From the IMG/VR virus record IMGVR_UViG_3300035670_001191, positions 1 to 24,635 of that record: 24,635 nucleotides of DNA; one strand, 5' to 3'. Each line of letters starts with the position of its first letter. Within the stretch, counting starts at the first letter, position 1. The translations under genes and the position numbers were made by a program. Positions 9,581 to 17,700 of this stretch are shown one piece after another. The notes under the pieces were generated by a model. That model did not search any database and was not told where the DNA came from. It saw nothing but the letters and a program-made list of their open reading frames with translations. Origin of the DNA: a virus.

Positions 9581-10642
9581 ATGGCTGGTAATACAGAAAA
9601 AACTTGGATACCGTTGTCCACTAGACCAAGAGAACAAACATTCACATCTCCTGGAAATGTGGTTATTCCCTATGGTCGTTATAGAGCAACTGTTGAGGGA
9701 AGAGGTGGAACTGGTGTTAGTGGAACTATCACAGGCTATAACACCAACTATAACGTTGTTTATCCAATCGCAAACCAACCAATTTCAGGGTATAATACCA
9801 ATTACAACGTAGCATACCCAATCGCAAACCAACCAATTTCAGGGTATAATACCAATTATAACGTTGCGTATCCGATTGCTAATCAACCAATTGCAAGTCA
9901 GCCAATTGCAAATTATAATGTGGCGTATCCAGTTGCTGGATATAATGTTTCTTACCCAACAGGTGGATATAATTCTCCAACAGGCGGGACTGTGTCTGGC
10001 ATTGGTGTATATACACAAATACAAACTCAATGTCAGGGTGGACCATTAAGTACTCAACATGGATATTTGAAAGGATCTTGCCCAGCTCCAACATCTATTG
10101 CTCCATATGATTTTGGTTGTCAAAATTTTGGACTTGGAAATGCCATCGCCAGCTTTGAACAAGTCAACAAATGTGATTTTTATTACAATCCAATCACACC
10201 AGGAAATATATTCTACAACGTTTCTTATGGTGTAAATTACAATGTGTCGTATCCTGCGGGAAATTATAATACAAACTACAACACCAATTATAACGTCGCA
10301 TATCCAATTGCAACCCAACCTATTGCTGGCTATAACACCAATTATAACGTTGCGTATCCGATTGCTAATCAACCAATTGCAGGGTATAATACTAACTATA
10401 ACGTTGTTTATCCAATTGCAAATCAACCTATTGCTGGATATAATCCTGGAAGCCCTGGACAGGCAACAAACGTTTTGGGTGTTACATTCCCAGGTGGTGG
10501 CGTTTCAGGTGGAATTGGTCAATTGGCTCCAACAATTTCAGCAACATTAGTTGATTATTGGAAATATCCTGATAGTGCTCCATCTGCAACATATCCAGTT
10601 ACAGTACCTACTGGCGGATCCATCACAGTTAAAATTGAATAA
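9581..10642 (+). CDS. Putative structural protein with 18-residue Tyr/Asn repeats
   Basis: This 353-residue protein starts at ATG 9581 behind AGGA and a late-promoter-like box. The N terminus (MAGNTEKTWIPLSTRPREQ, then IPYGRYRATVEGRGGTG) is of a type I associate with marine T4-like phage virion proteins. Six 54-bp repeats encode GYNTNYNVAYPIANQPI-type units, three at 9734-9895 and three at 10274-10435. They flank a central Cys-containing segment (four Cys, residues ~150-205). The C terminus is Pro/Thr-rich and probably beta. The repeats look like a fibrous Tyr/Asn beta structure, different from the collagen repeats nearby. It is inferred to be a surface or fibre-associated structural protein; no enzymatic motif is seen. 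Confidence 0.8.
   Translation: MAGNTEKTWIPLSTRPREQTFTSPGNVVIPYGRYRATVEGRGGTGVSGTITGYNTNYNVVYPIANQPISGYNTNYNVAYPIANQPISGYNTNYNVAYPIANQPIASQPIANYNVAYPVAGYNVSYPTGGYNSPTGGTVSGIGVYTQIQTQCQGGPLSTQHGYLKGSCPAPTSIAPYDFGCQNFGLGNAIASFEQVNKCDFYYNPITPGNIFYNVSYGVNYNVSYPAGNYNTNYNTNYNVAYPIATQPIAGYNTNYNVAYPIANQPIAGYNTNYNVVYPIANQPIAGYNPGSPGQATNVLGVTFPGGGVSGGIGQLAPTISATLVDYWKYPDSAPSATYPVTVPTGGSITVKIE
9734..9895 (+). repeat. Three 54-bp tandem repeats, block A
   Basis: Units lie at 9734-9787, 9788-9841 and 9842-9895. Each encodes G-Y-N-T-N-Y-N-V-x-Y-P-I-A-N-Q-P-I-(S/A). Confidence 0.95.
10274..10435 (+). repeat. Three 54-bp tandem repeats, block B
   Basis: Units lie at 10274-10327, 10328-10381 and 10382-10435, with the same 18-residue unit as block A. 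The unit at 10328 matches the block A unit at 9842 in 52 of 54 bases. Confidence 0.95.
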
Positions 10643-10673
10643 TATTATTGTTTAAATAATTATGGAGTGATTT

Positions 10674-11264
10674 ATGTATTATGGTGTTCAAAAATATAAT
10701 AAAATTTTGTCTCAATATTGCGTTGTAAACAATGTTTTTAACGATGAAGAAATTGACAAAATAATTGATCTTGAAGATTTGCAAAAGTTCACCAAAGGTA
10801 TGGTTGGCAATGACGAGGGTTCTATAAGAGAATCAACTCGCGACTCTGATGTCATGTGGATCATGCATGACCCATCTTCTGATTGGCTATTCTCTAAGTT
10901 TTCATCGCTAGTTTCAAATGTCAATGGCGATTTTTTCATGTACAATATAAATGGTTTTGATGCATTTCAATATACTGTTTATAGAAAAAATGAACATTAT
11001 AATTGGCATATGGACATGAGCAATGTTTCAAATAACTTCGAAAGAAAAATTAGCGCGAGCATTATTCTCACAGATCCTAAAAAATATAATGGTGGAGAGT
11101 TCGAACTTATTCCAAATGGCAACATTGAAGAACCAATAACATTAAAACCAAATAAGGGAGATGTTATATTTTTTGCTTCTTGGATGCCTCATCGTGTAAA
11201 ACCAGTTTTATCTGGCGTGAGAAAATCATTAGTGTGTTGGGTGATGGGTGAAAGAACATGGTAA
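10674..11264 (+). CDS. 2OG-Fe(II) oxygenase, prolyl-4-hydroxylase-like
   Basis: This 196-residue protein starts at ATG 10674 with GGAG at 10664-10667. It has the double-stranded beta-helix dioxygenase signature. The metal-binding His112-x-Asp114 (in HYNWHMDM) and distal His173 (WMPHRVKPV) are present, and Arg183 (GVRKSLVCW) is the likely 2-oxoglutarate-carboxylate ligand. NGGEFEL before the distal His is also typical of P4H/PKHD-type hydroxylases. All catalytic residues are present, so it should be active with Fe(II), O2 and 2-oxoglutarate. Known family members hydroxylate peptidyl proline, other residues or small molecules. It overlaps the next gene by 7 bases and heads a cassette that includes a GT60-like glycosyltransferase. 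Lying among collagen-like fibre genes, it is a good candidate fibre hydroxylase (inference). Confidence 0.88.
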   Translation: MYYGVQKYNKILSQYCVVNNVFNDEEIDKIIDLEDLQKFTKGMVGNDEGSIRESTRDSDVMWIMHDPSSDWLFSKFSSLVSNVNGDFFMYNINGFDAFQYTVYRKNEHYNWHMDMSNVSNNFERKISASIILTDPKKYNGGEFELIPNGNIEEPITLKPNKGDVIFFASWMPHRVKPVLSGVRKSLVCWVMGERTW

Positions 11265-12013
11265 ACTTTAATTTTTTAAAGTTTTGGCAAAAACAACCAA
11301 TTATTGAATTTTTTTGTCATCCAGATTTTGAGGGCATAATTCCTGAACCAACCTCTGCAGGTAAAAACATACCAAATTGGTTTAAAAAACTACCTAGTAC
11401 TGTAGTTCATATCACAAAAGATCCAAATAGTGAAAGAGAGTTTAAAAGTGATTTAATGACAGCAAAAAAATGTTTGCCGTTATTAGATGTAATGACTATG
11501 GGATATACAATTCCATTGGCTGGTGATTTGTTTATCGCGACAAATCACGATTGTAGTCAAATTGATATTAGAGGTCCCAGAATGTTTTCTGTCGCTGAAT
11601 TTCATAATAATAGTCAAGTTGGAGGACACAACGGAATAAAATTGAATAATGGTAATCCAATCAAATTCATAAATCGTTGGATTATAAAAACTGCTCCTGG
11701 ATGGTCGACTTTATTTGTTCCACCAATTAATGCATTTGATCAGCCATTCACTTGCTTATCTGGTTTGGTTGATACTGATGTATATCCAAAAGAAGTCAAT
11801 TTTCCAGCGATATGGCATGAGCCAGATTATTCTGGAAAAATTCCTGCTGGCACTCCACTGGTTACTGCAATACCAATTAAACGAAGTAATATTATGAACA
11901 AAGTAAATATCAGAAAAATGACGGAAAAAGATATTAAATTGGTAGAGAAAATGACAAAAATACAAGATTCTAGAGAACATTACTATACAAATGAATTGAG
12001 AGTAAAAAAATGA
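11258..12013 (+). CDS. Uncharacterised phage protein (DUF6065-like), paralog A
   Basis: This is a 251-residue protein whose ATG lies inside the end of the oxygenase gene (7-base overlap). It opens with hydrophobic/aromatic strands (IIEFFCHPDFEG), then P-x-S/A-x3-IPNWFKKLP. Mid-protein is MTMGYTIPLAGDLFIA, and late is a PGWSTLFVPP...GTPLVTAIPIKR segment. The alternation of strands ending in 'G-T-P-L-x-x-x-I-P-I-K' suggests a cupin/jelly-roll-like core. From memory this pattern fits the uncharacterised DUF6065 family; that assignment is tentative. No HxD...H triad is seen. It is paralogous to the next gene. Its place between a hydroxylase and a glycosyltransferase suggests a role in the same modification pathway, but nothing shows what it does. 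Confidence 0.75.
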   Translation: MVNFNFLKFWQKQPIIEFFCHPDFEGIIPEPTSAGKNIPNWFKKLPSTVVHITKDPNSEREFKSDLMTAKKCLPLLDVMTMGYTIPLAGDLFIATNHDCSQIDIRGPRMFSVAEFHNNSQVGGHNGIKLNNGNPIKFINRWIIKTAPGWSTLFVPPINAFDQPFTCLSGLVDTDVYPKEVNFPAIWHEPDYSGKIPAGTPLVTAIPIKRSNIMNKVNIRKMTEKDIKLVEKMTKIQDSREHYYTNELRVKK

Positions 12014-12753
12014 GTTTATTTGATTTTTTAAAAAAACCACGTAATGATTTAACATTTGTTGATACTTTTGAAGTGGGGGCGTGGAAACACTATCCAATTA
12101 AACTAGCAAAAGATTGTAAACCTCTTAAAGAATGTCAAACAAAAAAATTCAATGAATATTTTTTTCCAGGGTGTCCTGGGATGCATGATTTTGCGCGACT
12201 TGGTTATATTATTCCTTCTTGGACCATTTTTTCTTTTAAGGCAAATAAAGCTGGTTGTGTTGCGATTACTGGAGGAAAACGAGGAACAAAATATGAAACA
12301 CCTAAACCAATGGATGTAAGAATTGCAGATGGTGCATTCACATATTTCGATGGAATACCACCAAACGTTTGGAATCTTCCAAGTCCATGGAAAATTGTAG
12401 GAACTCCAGAATTAACAGCAATTATTCTTCCTGCTGTATATCATAATAAAACATTGAATGATGATCTATTCATATATCCAGGAGCAGTAGATTATCCAGA
12501 ATTTAATACAATGAATGTTATATGTTCGGTGAAAAGAAGTGGTGAATTTATTATTCAAGAAAATGAACCACTTTTGCAAGTTATTCCAATAAAAATGACG
12601 GCTGGCGTTAATGCTGAATATGGATTAGCAACAAAAGAAGAAATTACCGCAACTACACCAGGAAAGTATTTTAATAGAGATGGATTTTATCGTAAATATT
12701 TTATGTTAAAAAAGAAATTTACACTAACACACAGAAAACATAATAATGAGTAA
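12010..12753 (+). CDS. Uncharacterised phage protein (DUF6065-like), paralog B
   Basis: This 247-residue protein overlaps the stop of paralog A by ATGA (4 bases). It shares the family pattern: an MSLFDFLKK start, a central ARLGYIIPSWTIFSF segment, a later WKIVGTPELTAIILPAVYH segment, and the ending ENEPLLQVIPIK that aligns with GTPLVTAIPIK of its neighbour. Overall identity is low, so the duplication is old or the two were acquired separately. The family is probably a beta-sandwich or cupin-like fold, with unknown activity. Five cysteines, several in the first 75 residues (KDCKPLKEC, PGCPGMHDF), are a feature its paralog lacks. Context is the same oxygenase/glycosyltransferase cassette. Confidence 0.75.
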   Translation: MSLFDFLKKPRNDLTFVDTFEVGAWKHYPIKLAKDCKPLKECQTKKFNEYFFPGCPGMHDFARLGYIIPSWTIFSFKANKAGCVAITGGKRGTKYETPKPMDVRIADGAFTYFDGIPPNVWNLPSPWKIVGTPELTAIILPAVYHNKTLNDDLFIYPGAVDYPEFNTMNVICSVKRSGEFIIQENEPLLQVIPIKMTAGVNAEYGLATKEEITATTPGKYFNRDGFYRKYFMLKKKFTLTHRKHNNE

Positions 12754-13726
12754 AATATTCGTCAACTTATGCTCATATAGAGATAAATTTCTACCATCTA
12801 CGCTAGAAAGTTTATTAGCAACTGAATCAGGTAGAAATGAAATAACGTATGGAATTTTCGATCAATCTAAATTAGAATCATCTTTAATACAATTAAATCC
12901 AAGTTTAGCGAATCATCCAAGAGTTCGTTACAAAAGAATTGATCCAGAATATTCTGATGGTGTTGTTTGGGCACGTCATGTAAATTCATTGCAAATTAAA
13001 GATGAAGAGTTTCAATATCAAATCGATTCTCATATGCTTTTTGATGATGCATGGGATAATTATTTAATTTTTGACTATAACCAAGCAAAAAAAATAGCAA
13101 ACACTGATAAAGTAATTTTAACTGCAGGAACAAAAAACTTTAAACTTGTTGGTGAGAATCAGATTGTAAAATCTACATTTGATGGTGAAATTACCACAAG
13201 CATAAAATATGTTAATTTTAACAAAAACTTGAGATTAAATGCCCATGGTCACTGGATAAAAGCAACTACTGAAGTTCAACCTTCTTTGCATATTTTGGCA
13301 GGAAATTTCTTTACACACACAGATTGGGTGAAGAATGTCGGCTACAATGCAAAAATTTATTTTCATGGAGAAGAACAAATTTTGACATTATCTTCTTGGT
13401 TGGCTGGATATAAGATCTACAATCAAAGAAACATTAAAGTATACCATTACATAAATTCAAGTAATCATGAAAGTAAATCAGTTGTAAATCCAGTCATATC
13501 ACAAGAAAAAATTAGTGCATATGAAGAGCAAACTGACAGAGAGATTTCTCGATATATCTACTCTATTGACGAAGAGATTTTGAAAAAGTATAAAGAAGAG
13601 ACTGGGATTGATTATATAAATAGAAAATTAGAACCCCGAGCCGTCTCTGATTACTGGAAATTTGGTCCAGAAGATAAAAAAGAGTGGGAAGTAACAACTA
13701 CTCAAGAGAAAATAAATGATAATTAA
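12746..13726 (+). CDS. GT60/GlcNAc-family glycosyltransferase
   Basis: This 326-residue protein overlaps the previous gene by 8 bases. The N terminus KIFVNLCSYRDKFLPSTLES and ITYGIFDQ match the opening of the 'GlcNAc' glycosyltransferase family (CAZy GT60), which includes the Skp1 hydroxyproline alpha-GlcNAc-transferase and protist mucin-type GlcNAc-transferases. Next come ARHVNSL (76-82) and the hallmark QIDSHMLFDDAWD (92-104), whose Asp94-Ser-His96 acts as a DxD-like metal site. AGNFF (185-189), HGEE (207-210) and a late VYHY with His234 also fit. The fold is GT-A and cytosolic, with no membrane anchor. The family is known to transfer GlcNAc, in Skp1 onto 4-hydroxyproline. With a P4H-like enzyme in the same cassette, hydroxyproline or Thr/Ser of the fibres are plausible acceptors (inference). 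The C-terminal ~60 residues are charged and helical. Confidence 0.85.
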   Translation: MSKIFVNLCSYRDKFLPSTLESLLATESGRNEITYGIFDQSKLESSLIQLNPSLANHPRVRYKRIDPEYSDGVVWARHVNSLQIKDEEFQYQIDSHMLFDDAWDNYLIFDYNQAKKIANTDKVILTAGTKNFKLVGENQIVKSTFDGEITTSIKYVNFNKNLRLNAHGHWIKATTEVQPSLHILAGNFFTHTDWVKNVGYNAKIYFHGEEQILTLSSWLAGYKIYNQRNIKVYHYINSSNHESKSVVNPVISQEKISAYEEQTDREISRYIYSIDEEILKKYKEETGIDYINRKLEPRAVSDYWKFGPEDKKEWEVTTTQEKINDN

Positions 13727-14402
13727 GACTTTTAATGTCAATGTATTGTTTTGCAATGAGAGCGTTCCAGATTTAAAATTTCGTCGTTGCGTGTTTCAAT
13801 TCCAACGCCGAGATCATCACGGATTATTTTCCAGAGAACTTCTAAGTGACTACATCAAAGCGCAATATAATTCTTTAAGAAAACAAGAATATAAGACTGC
13901 GTATTCTACGATGGTAGAGACGTTTCCAGTTGAAAATGCATCATCATTTAAGTCTGAACCATATAATTATTATTTCCAACTAAACAATGGTTATCTTACG
14001 ATCACGTATAACGACGAGACTGTGGAAACAGTAGCAAATTCATATACTTCCCCTGATTGGACGGATTATAACAATTTGTGGACCTACGAGAAAGATTGTA
14101 TTGTGGAATTAAGAGATAAAGCATATTTTCTTTGGTTATCTCTCGTGGATGTTGAGCCAGAGCAGGTGGATGTTAAGGTTCTACAACTGAAGTGCGAAAA
14201 TGAAACACCTGCATCATATGAAACTGTGCTTTCTGGTGAGAATATGGTCTTTGCTTGCGGTCAAAATTTCATATTTAATGGGCAAAGATACGACGAATAT
14301 ACAGAGAATTTTAAGAGCCATCTGCAATCATTTAGTAATGTAACAAGTTTATCGTTTTCGACCGAGAGTTGCGCTTCATTAGTCCTCGTAAAGAAGAAAT
14401 AG
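13716..14402 (+). CDS. Orphan protein at end of modification cassette
   Basis: This 228-residue protein has an ATG that overlaps the glycosyltransferase stop by 11 bases. I do not recognise it. The first 60 residues are basic (RRCVFQFQRRDHH) with a helix (ELLSDYIKAQYNSLRKQ). The middle is Tyr/Trp-rich (YTSPDWTDYNNLWTYEKD), and the C-terminal half is probably beta, ending VLVKKK. It has no signal peptide, membrane segment or clear catalytic motif. Strict overlap with the cassette implies co-expression with the oxygenase and glycosyltransferase. It could be a scaffold, an acceptor or a virion protein. It ends a five-gene overlapping block; the next gene begins after a 41-base gap with its own late-promoter-like box. 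Confidence 0.75.
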   Translation: MIIKTFNVNVLFCNESVPDLKFRRCVFQFQRRDHHGLFSRELLSDYIKAQYNSLRKQEYKTAYSTMVETFPVENASSFKSEPYNYYFQLNNGYLTITYNDETVETVANSYTSPDWTDYNNLWTYEKDCIVELRDKAYFLWLSLVDVEPEQVDVKVLQLKCENETPASYETVLSGENMVFACGQNFIFNGQRYDEYTENFKSHLQSFSNVTSLSFSTESCASLVLVKKK

Positions 14403-14410
14403 AATAAAAC

Positions 14411-14417
14411 ATAAATA
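14411..14417 (+). promoter_or_regulatory. Probable T4-like late promoter box ATAAATA
   Basis: ATAAATA lies in the 41-base gap before the ATG at 14444 and matches the core of the T4 late promoter (TATAAATA). It is followed by AGGGA at 14432-14436, a good ribosome-binding site. It would drive the small beta protein and the giant fibre. Confidence 0.65.
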
Positions 14418-14443
14418 AAAGTACAAATTTTAGGGATTTATAA

Positions 14444-14779
14444 ATGGCTCAATTTGTAGAATTAAACATGGATCAGGGGACAACTTTTAATGTTGACATT
14501 GATCTAACTGAGGCGAATAACGCACCAATTAATGTAACTGGGTACACGTTCACCTCTTCCGTTCGCAAATCATACTATTCCTCTAAAGTTACAGCAAATT
14601 TAGTCGTAACGGTACAAAATGCGGCTAATGGGAATGTAAAATTGAGCCTCGCAGCTGCTAACACAGCAAATATTAAGGCTGGACGTTATCTTTTCGACGT
14701 TAAGCAAATAGACACTTCAAATGTAACTTCACGTGTAGTTGAAGGGATCATATCGGTTAATCCGCAGGTAACGAAATAA
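14444..14779 (+). CDS. Small beta-sandwich virion protein
   Basis: This 111-residue protein starts at ATG 14444 with AGGGA seven bases upstream. It runs [18 protein letters not shown], then [36 protein letters not shown] and [12 protein letters not shown]. That layout of strands (input strand, 'G-Y-x-x-x-S-x-R', 'K-L-S-L', 'G-x-Y-x-F-D-V') is typical of small Ig-like/BppU-N-type modules seen in phage baseplate and tail-fibre regions and in many marine phages. No enzymatic motif is present. The stop overlaps the ATG of the giant fibre by one base, so the two are translationally coupled. A joint role, for instance as connector between fibre and virion, is likely but inferred. Confidence 0.82.
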   Translation: MAQFVELNMDQGTTFNVDIDLTEANNAPINVTGYTFTSSVRKSYYSSKVTANLVVTVQNAANGNVKLSLAAANTANIKAGRYLFDVKQIDTSNVTSRVVEGIISVNPQVTK

Positions 14780-17700
14780 TGACGACTATTAAAGTTTCTA
14801 CAGGTAGAGGTTCTACAGGATTAACTGGTCCTCAAGGACCACAAGGTCCATCTGGTCCTTCTGGTGTGGCTGGAGATCCTGGTGGTCCACAAGGTCCACA
14901 GGGTCCGCAGGGCAATGCAGGTCCTCAAGGACCACAAGGTACAGTAGGACCACAAGGTCCACAAGGTCCATCAGGTCCACAAGGTGTAACTGGTCCACAG
15001 GGTCCACAAGGACCTCAAGGATCACAAGGTAATGTGGGTCCACAGGGTCCACAAGGTCCTCAAGGTGTCGTTGGTCCGCAAGGTCCTCAGGGTGTTGAAG
15101 GTCCACAAGGTCCTCAAGGTGTTTTTGGTCCACAAGGACCTCAGGGACCACAAGGTCCACAAGGTCCGCAAGGTAATGCAGGTCCGCAGGGTCCACAAGG
15201 TGTTGATGGTCCGCAGGGTCCACAAGGTGTTGATGGTCCACAAGGTCCACAAGGTAATGCAGGTCCGCAGGGTCCACAAGGTGTTGATGGTCCACAGGGT
15301 CCACAGGGACCAAAAGGTGACCAAGGAGAGTTTGGTGGTGCAACGTTTGAATATGTGTACCTAACAAATACAGCCAACAGTGATCCTGGCGTAGCAAACG
15401 TCAAGTTTGATAATACTGCATTTAATGGCGCCACAACAATGTATATTAATTGCATTGATGACACTGGCGCAAATATTCATAATTACCTACAAACAATCGA
15501 CGACTCCACCTCTGCCATTAAAGGCACGTTCAAGATGGCCAACACTGCAAACGTTAACGAGTTTGCATTCTTTGATATTACTGGCGCACACGATCACTTT
15601 GATGGCGGTGGTGAATATTTTGCTGTTCCTGTAGCCCACACAACAGGTATCACATCATTACCAAATGGTGCAAATGTTACAATGACATTTGTACGCACAG
15701 GCGACAAGGGCGATACAGGACCTCAAGGTCCACAGGGTCCTCAAGGTCCTCAAGGTCCGCAAGGTCCACAAGGTCCACAAGGTGTAGATGGTCCTCAAGG
15801 TCCGCAAGGTGTAGATGGTCCACAGGGTCCACAAGGACCTCAAGGACCACAGGGTCCTCAAGGTCCACAAGGTCCACAAGGTCCACAAGGTGTAGATGGT
15901 CCTCAAGGTCCGCAAGGTGTTATTGGTCCACAAGGTCCACAGGGAGTTGATGGACCACAAGGACCACAGGGTCCACAAGGTGTGGATGGTCCACAAGGAC
16001 CTCAAGGTCCGCAAGGACCACAAGGAGATTTGGGTCCACAAGGTCCTACAGGCGGCACTGGTCCACAGGGACCGCAAGGACCATCTGGTCCTGCAGGTGG
16101 TCCGCAAGGTCCACAGGGTCCGCAAGGACCGCAAGGTACAGAGGGTCCACAAGGACCATCTGGTGTTGCTGGACCACAAGGTCCACAGGGTCCACAAGGA
16201 CCACTTGGATTACAAGGATTTACAGGACCACAAGGACCACAAGGTCCATCTGGTCCGCAAGGATTTATTGGCGATACAGGACCACAAGGTCCACAGGGTC
16301 CACAAGGTTCGCAAGGTGACACAGGACCAACAGGACCACAAGGTCCTCAAGGACCAGAAGGTCCATCTGGTGCAGAAGGTCCACAAGGTGTGCTTGGTCC
16401 ACAAGGTCCTCAAGGTCCTCAGGGTCCACAAGGACCATCTGGTGTTTCAGATGTTCCAGGTCCACAAGGTCCATCTGGTCCATCTGGTCCAGAGGGTCCG
16501 CAGGGCGTAGTTGGTCCTCAAGGTCCACAAGGACCGCAAGGATCAATTGGAAGTACTGGTGAAGTTGGTCCACAAGGTCCACAAGGTCCACAAGGTGTTG
16601 AGGGTCCACAAGGTCCGCAAGGACCGCAGGGTCCATCTGGCGTTTCTGACGTTCCAGGTCCTCAAGGTCCTCAAGGACCGCAGGGTCCACAGGGAGTTGA
16701 TGGTCCACAAGGTCCACAAGGTCCACAAGGTGAGGTTGGTCCACAAGGACCTCAAGGTCCGCAAGGACCACAAGGTGATTCAGTAACGGGTCCTCAAGGA
16801 CCACAAGGACCACAAGGACCTCAAGGACCACAAGGTGTAATTGGTCCACAAGGTCCTCAAGGCGTTGATGGTCCACAAGGTCCACAAGGTCCTCAGGGCG
16901 TTGAAGGTCCACAAGGTCCACAAGGTCCACAAGGTGTGACTGGTCCTCAAGGACCACAAGGTCCTCAAGGTCCTCAAGGACCACAAGGTGTGACTGGTCC
17001 TCAAGGTCCTCAAGGTCCTCAAGGTCCTCAAGGTATCACTGGAGCAAGATCTTACACTGTTACAAATAGTGGTGCAAGTGCATATGTGATTGACGGTGCG
17101 AATAATCCAACTCTTAACTTATTGAGAGGATTTACATATGAATTTGATGTAAATGCTTCTGGTCATCCATTCTGGATTCAAACTGTTTCTGGTGCATACA
17201 GTTCAGGCAATGTTTATAATAATGGTGTAACAAATAACGGTGAAGATGTTGGGATAATAACATTTGAAGTCCCCTATGATGCACCAAACACATTGTACTA
17301 TGTGTGTCAGTTTCACTCATCAATGGCTGGAACAATCAATATATCAGACGTTGGTCCAGTTGGTCCACAAGGACCGCAAGGTCCTCAGGGTGTTGAAGGT
17401 CCACAAGGTCCACAAGGTCCACAAGGTGTAGATGGTCCACAAGGTCCACAGGGTCCTCAAGGACCGCAGGGTGAACAAGGTGAATTTGGTGGTGCAACAT
17501 TTGACTACATTTACTTAACAGATACAGCAAATACAAATCCTGGATCTGGTAATCTTAAATTTGATAATGCAACATTTACAAACGCAACAACATTACACAT
17601 CAATGAAATTGATTCAAATGCACTCAATGTATTCAATTATCTACAAACAATTGATGATTCAACTTCATCTATTAAGGGTACATATAAACTTGCGAATAGT

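Noticed and set aside
10643-10673. TTAAATAA before the oxygenase as a late promoter
   Set aside because: It only partly matches the late box and the gap is generally AT-rich. The gene may be read from the promoter at 9551.
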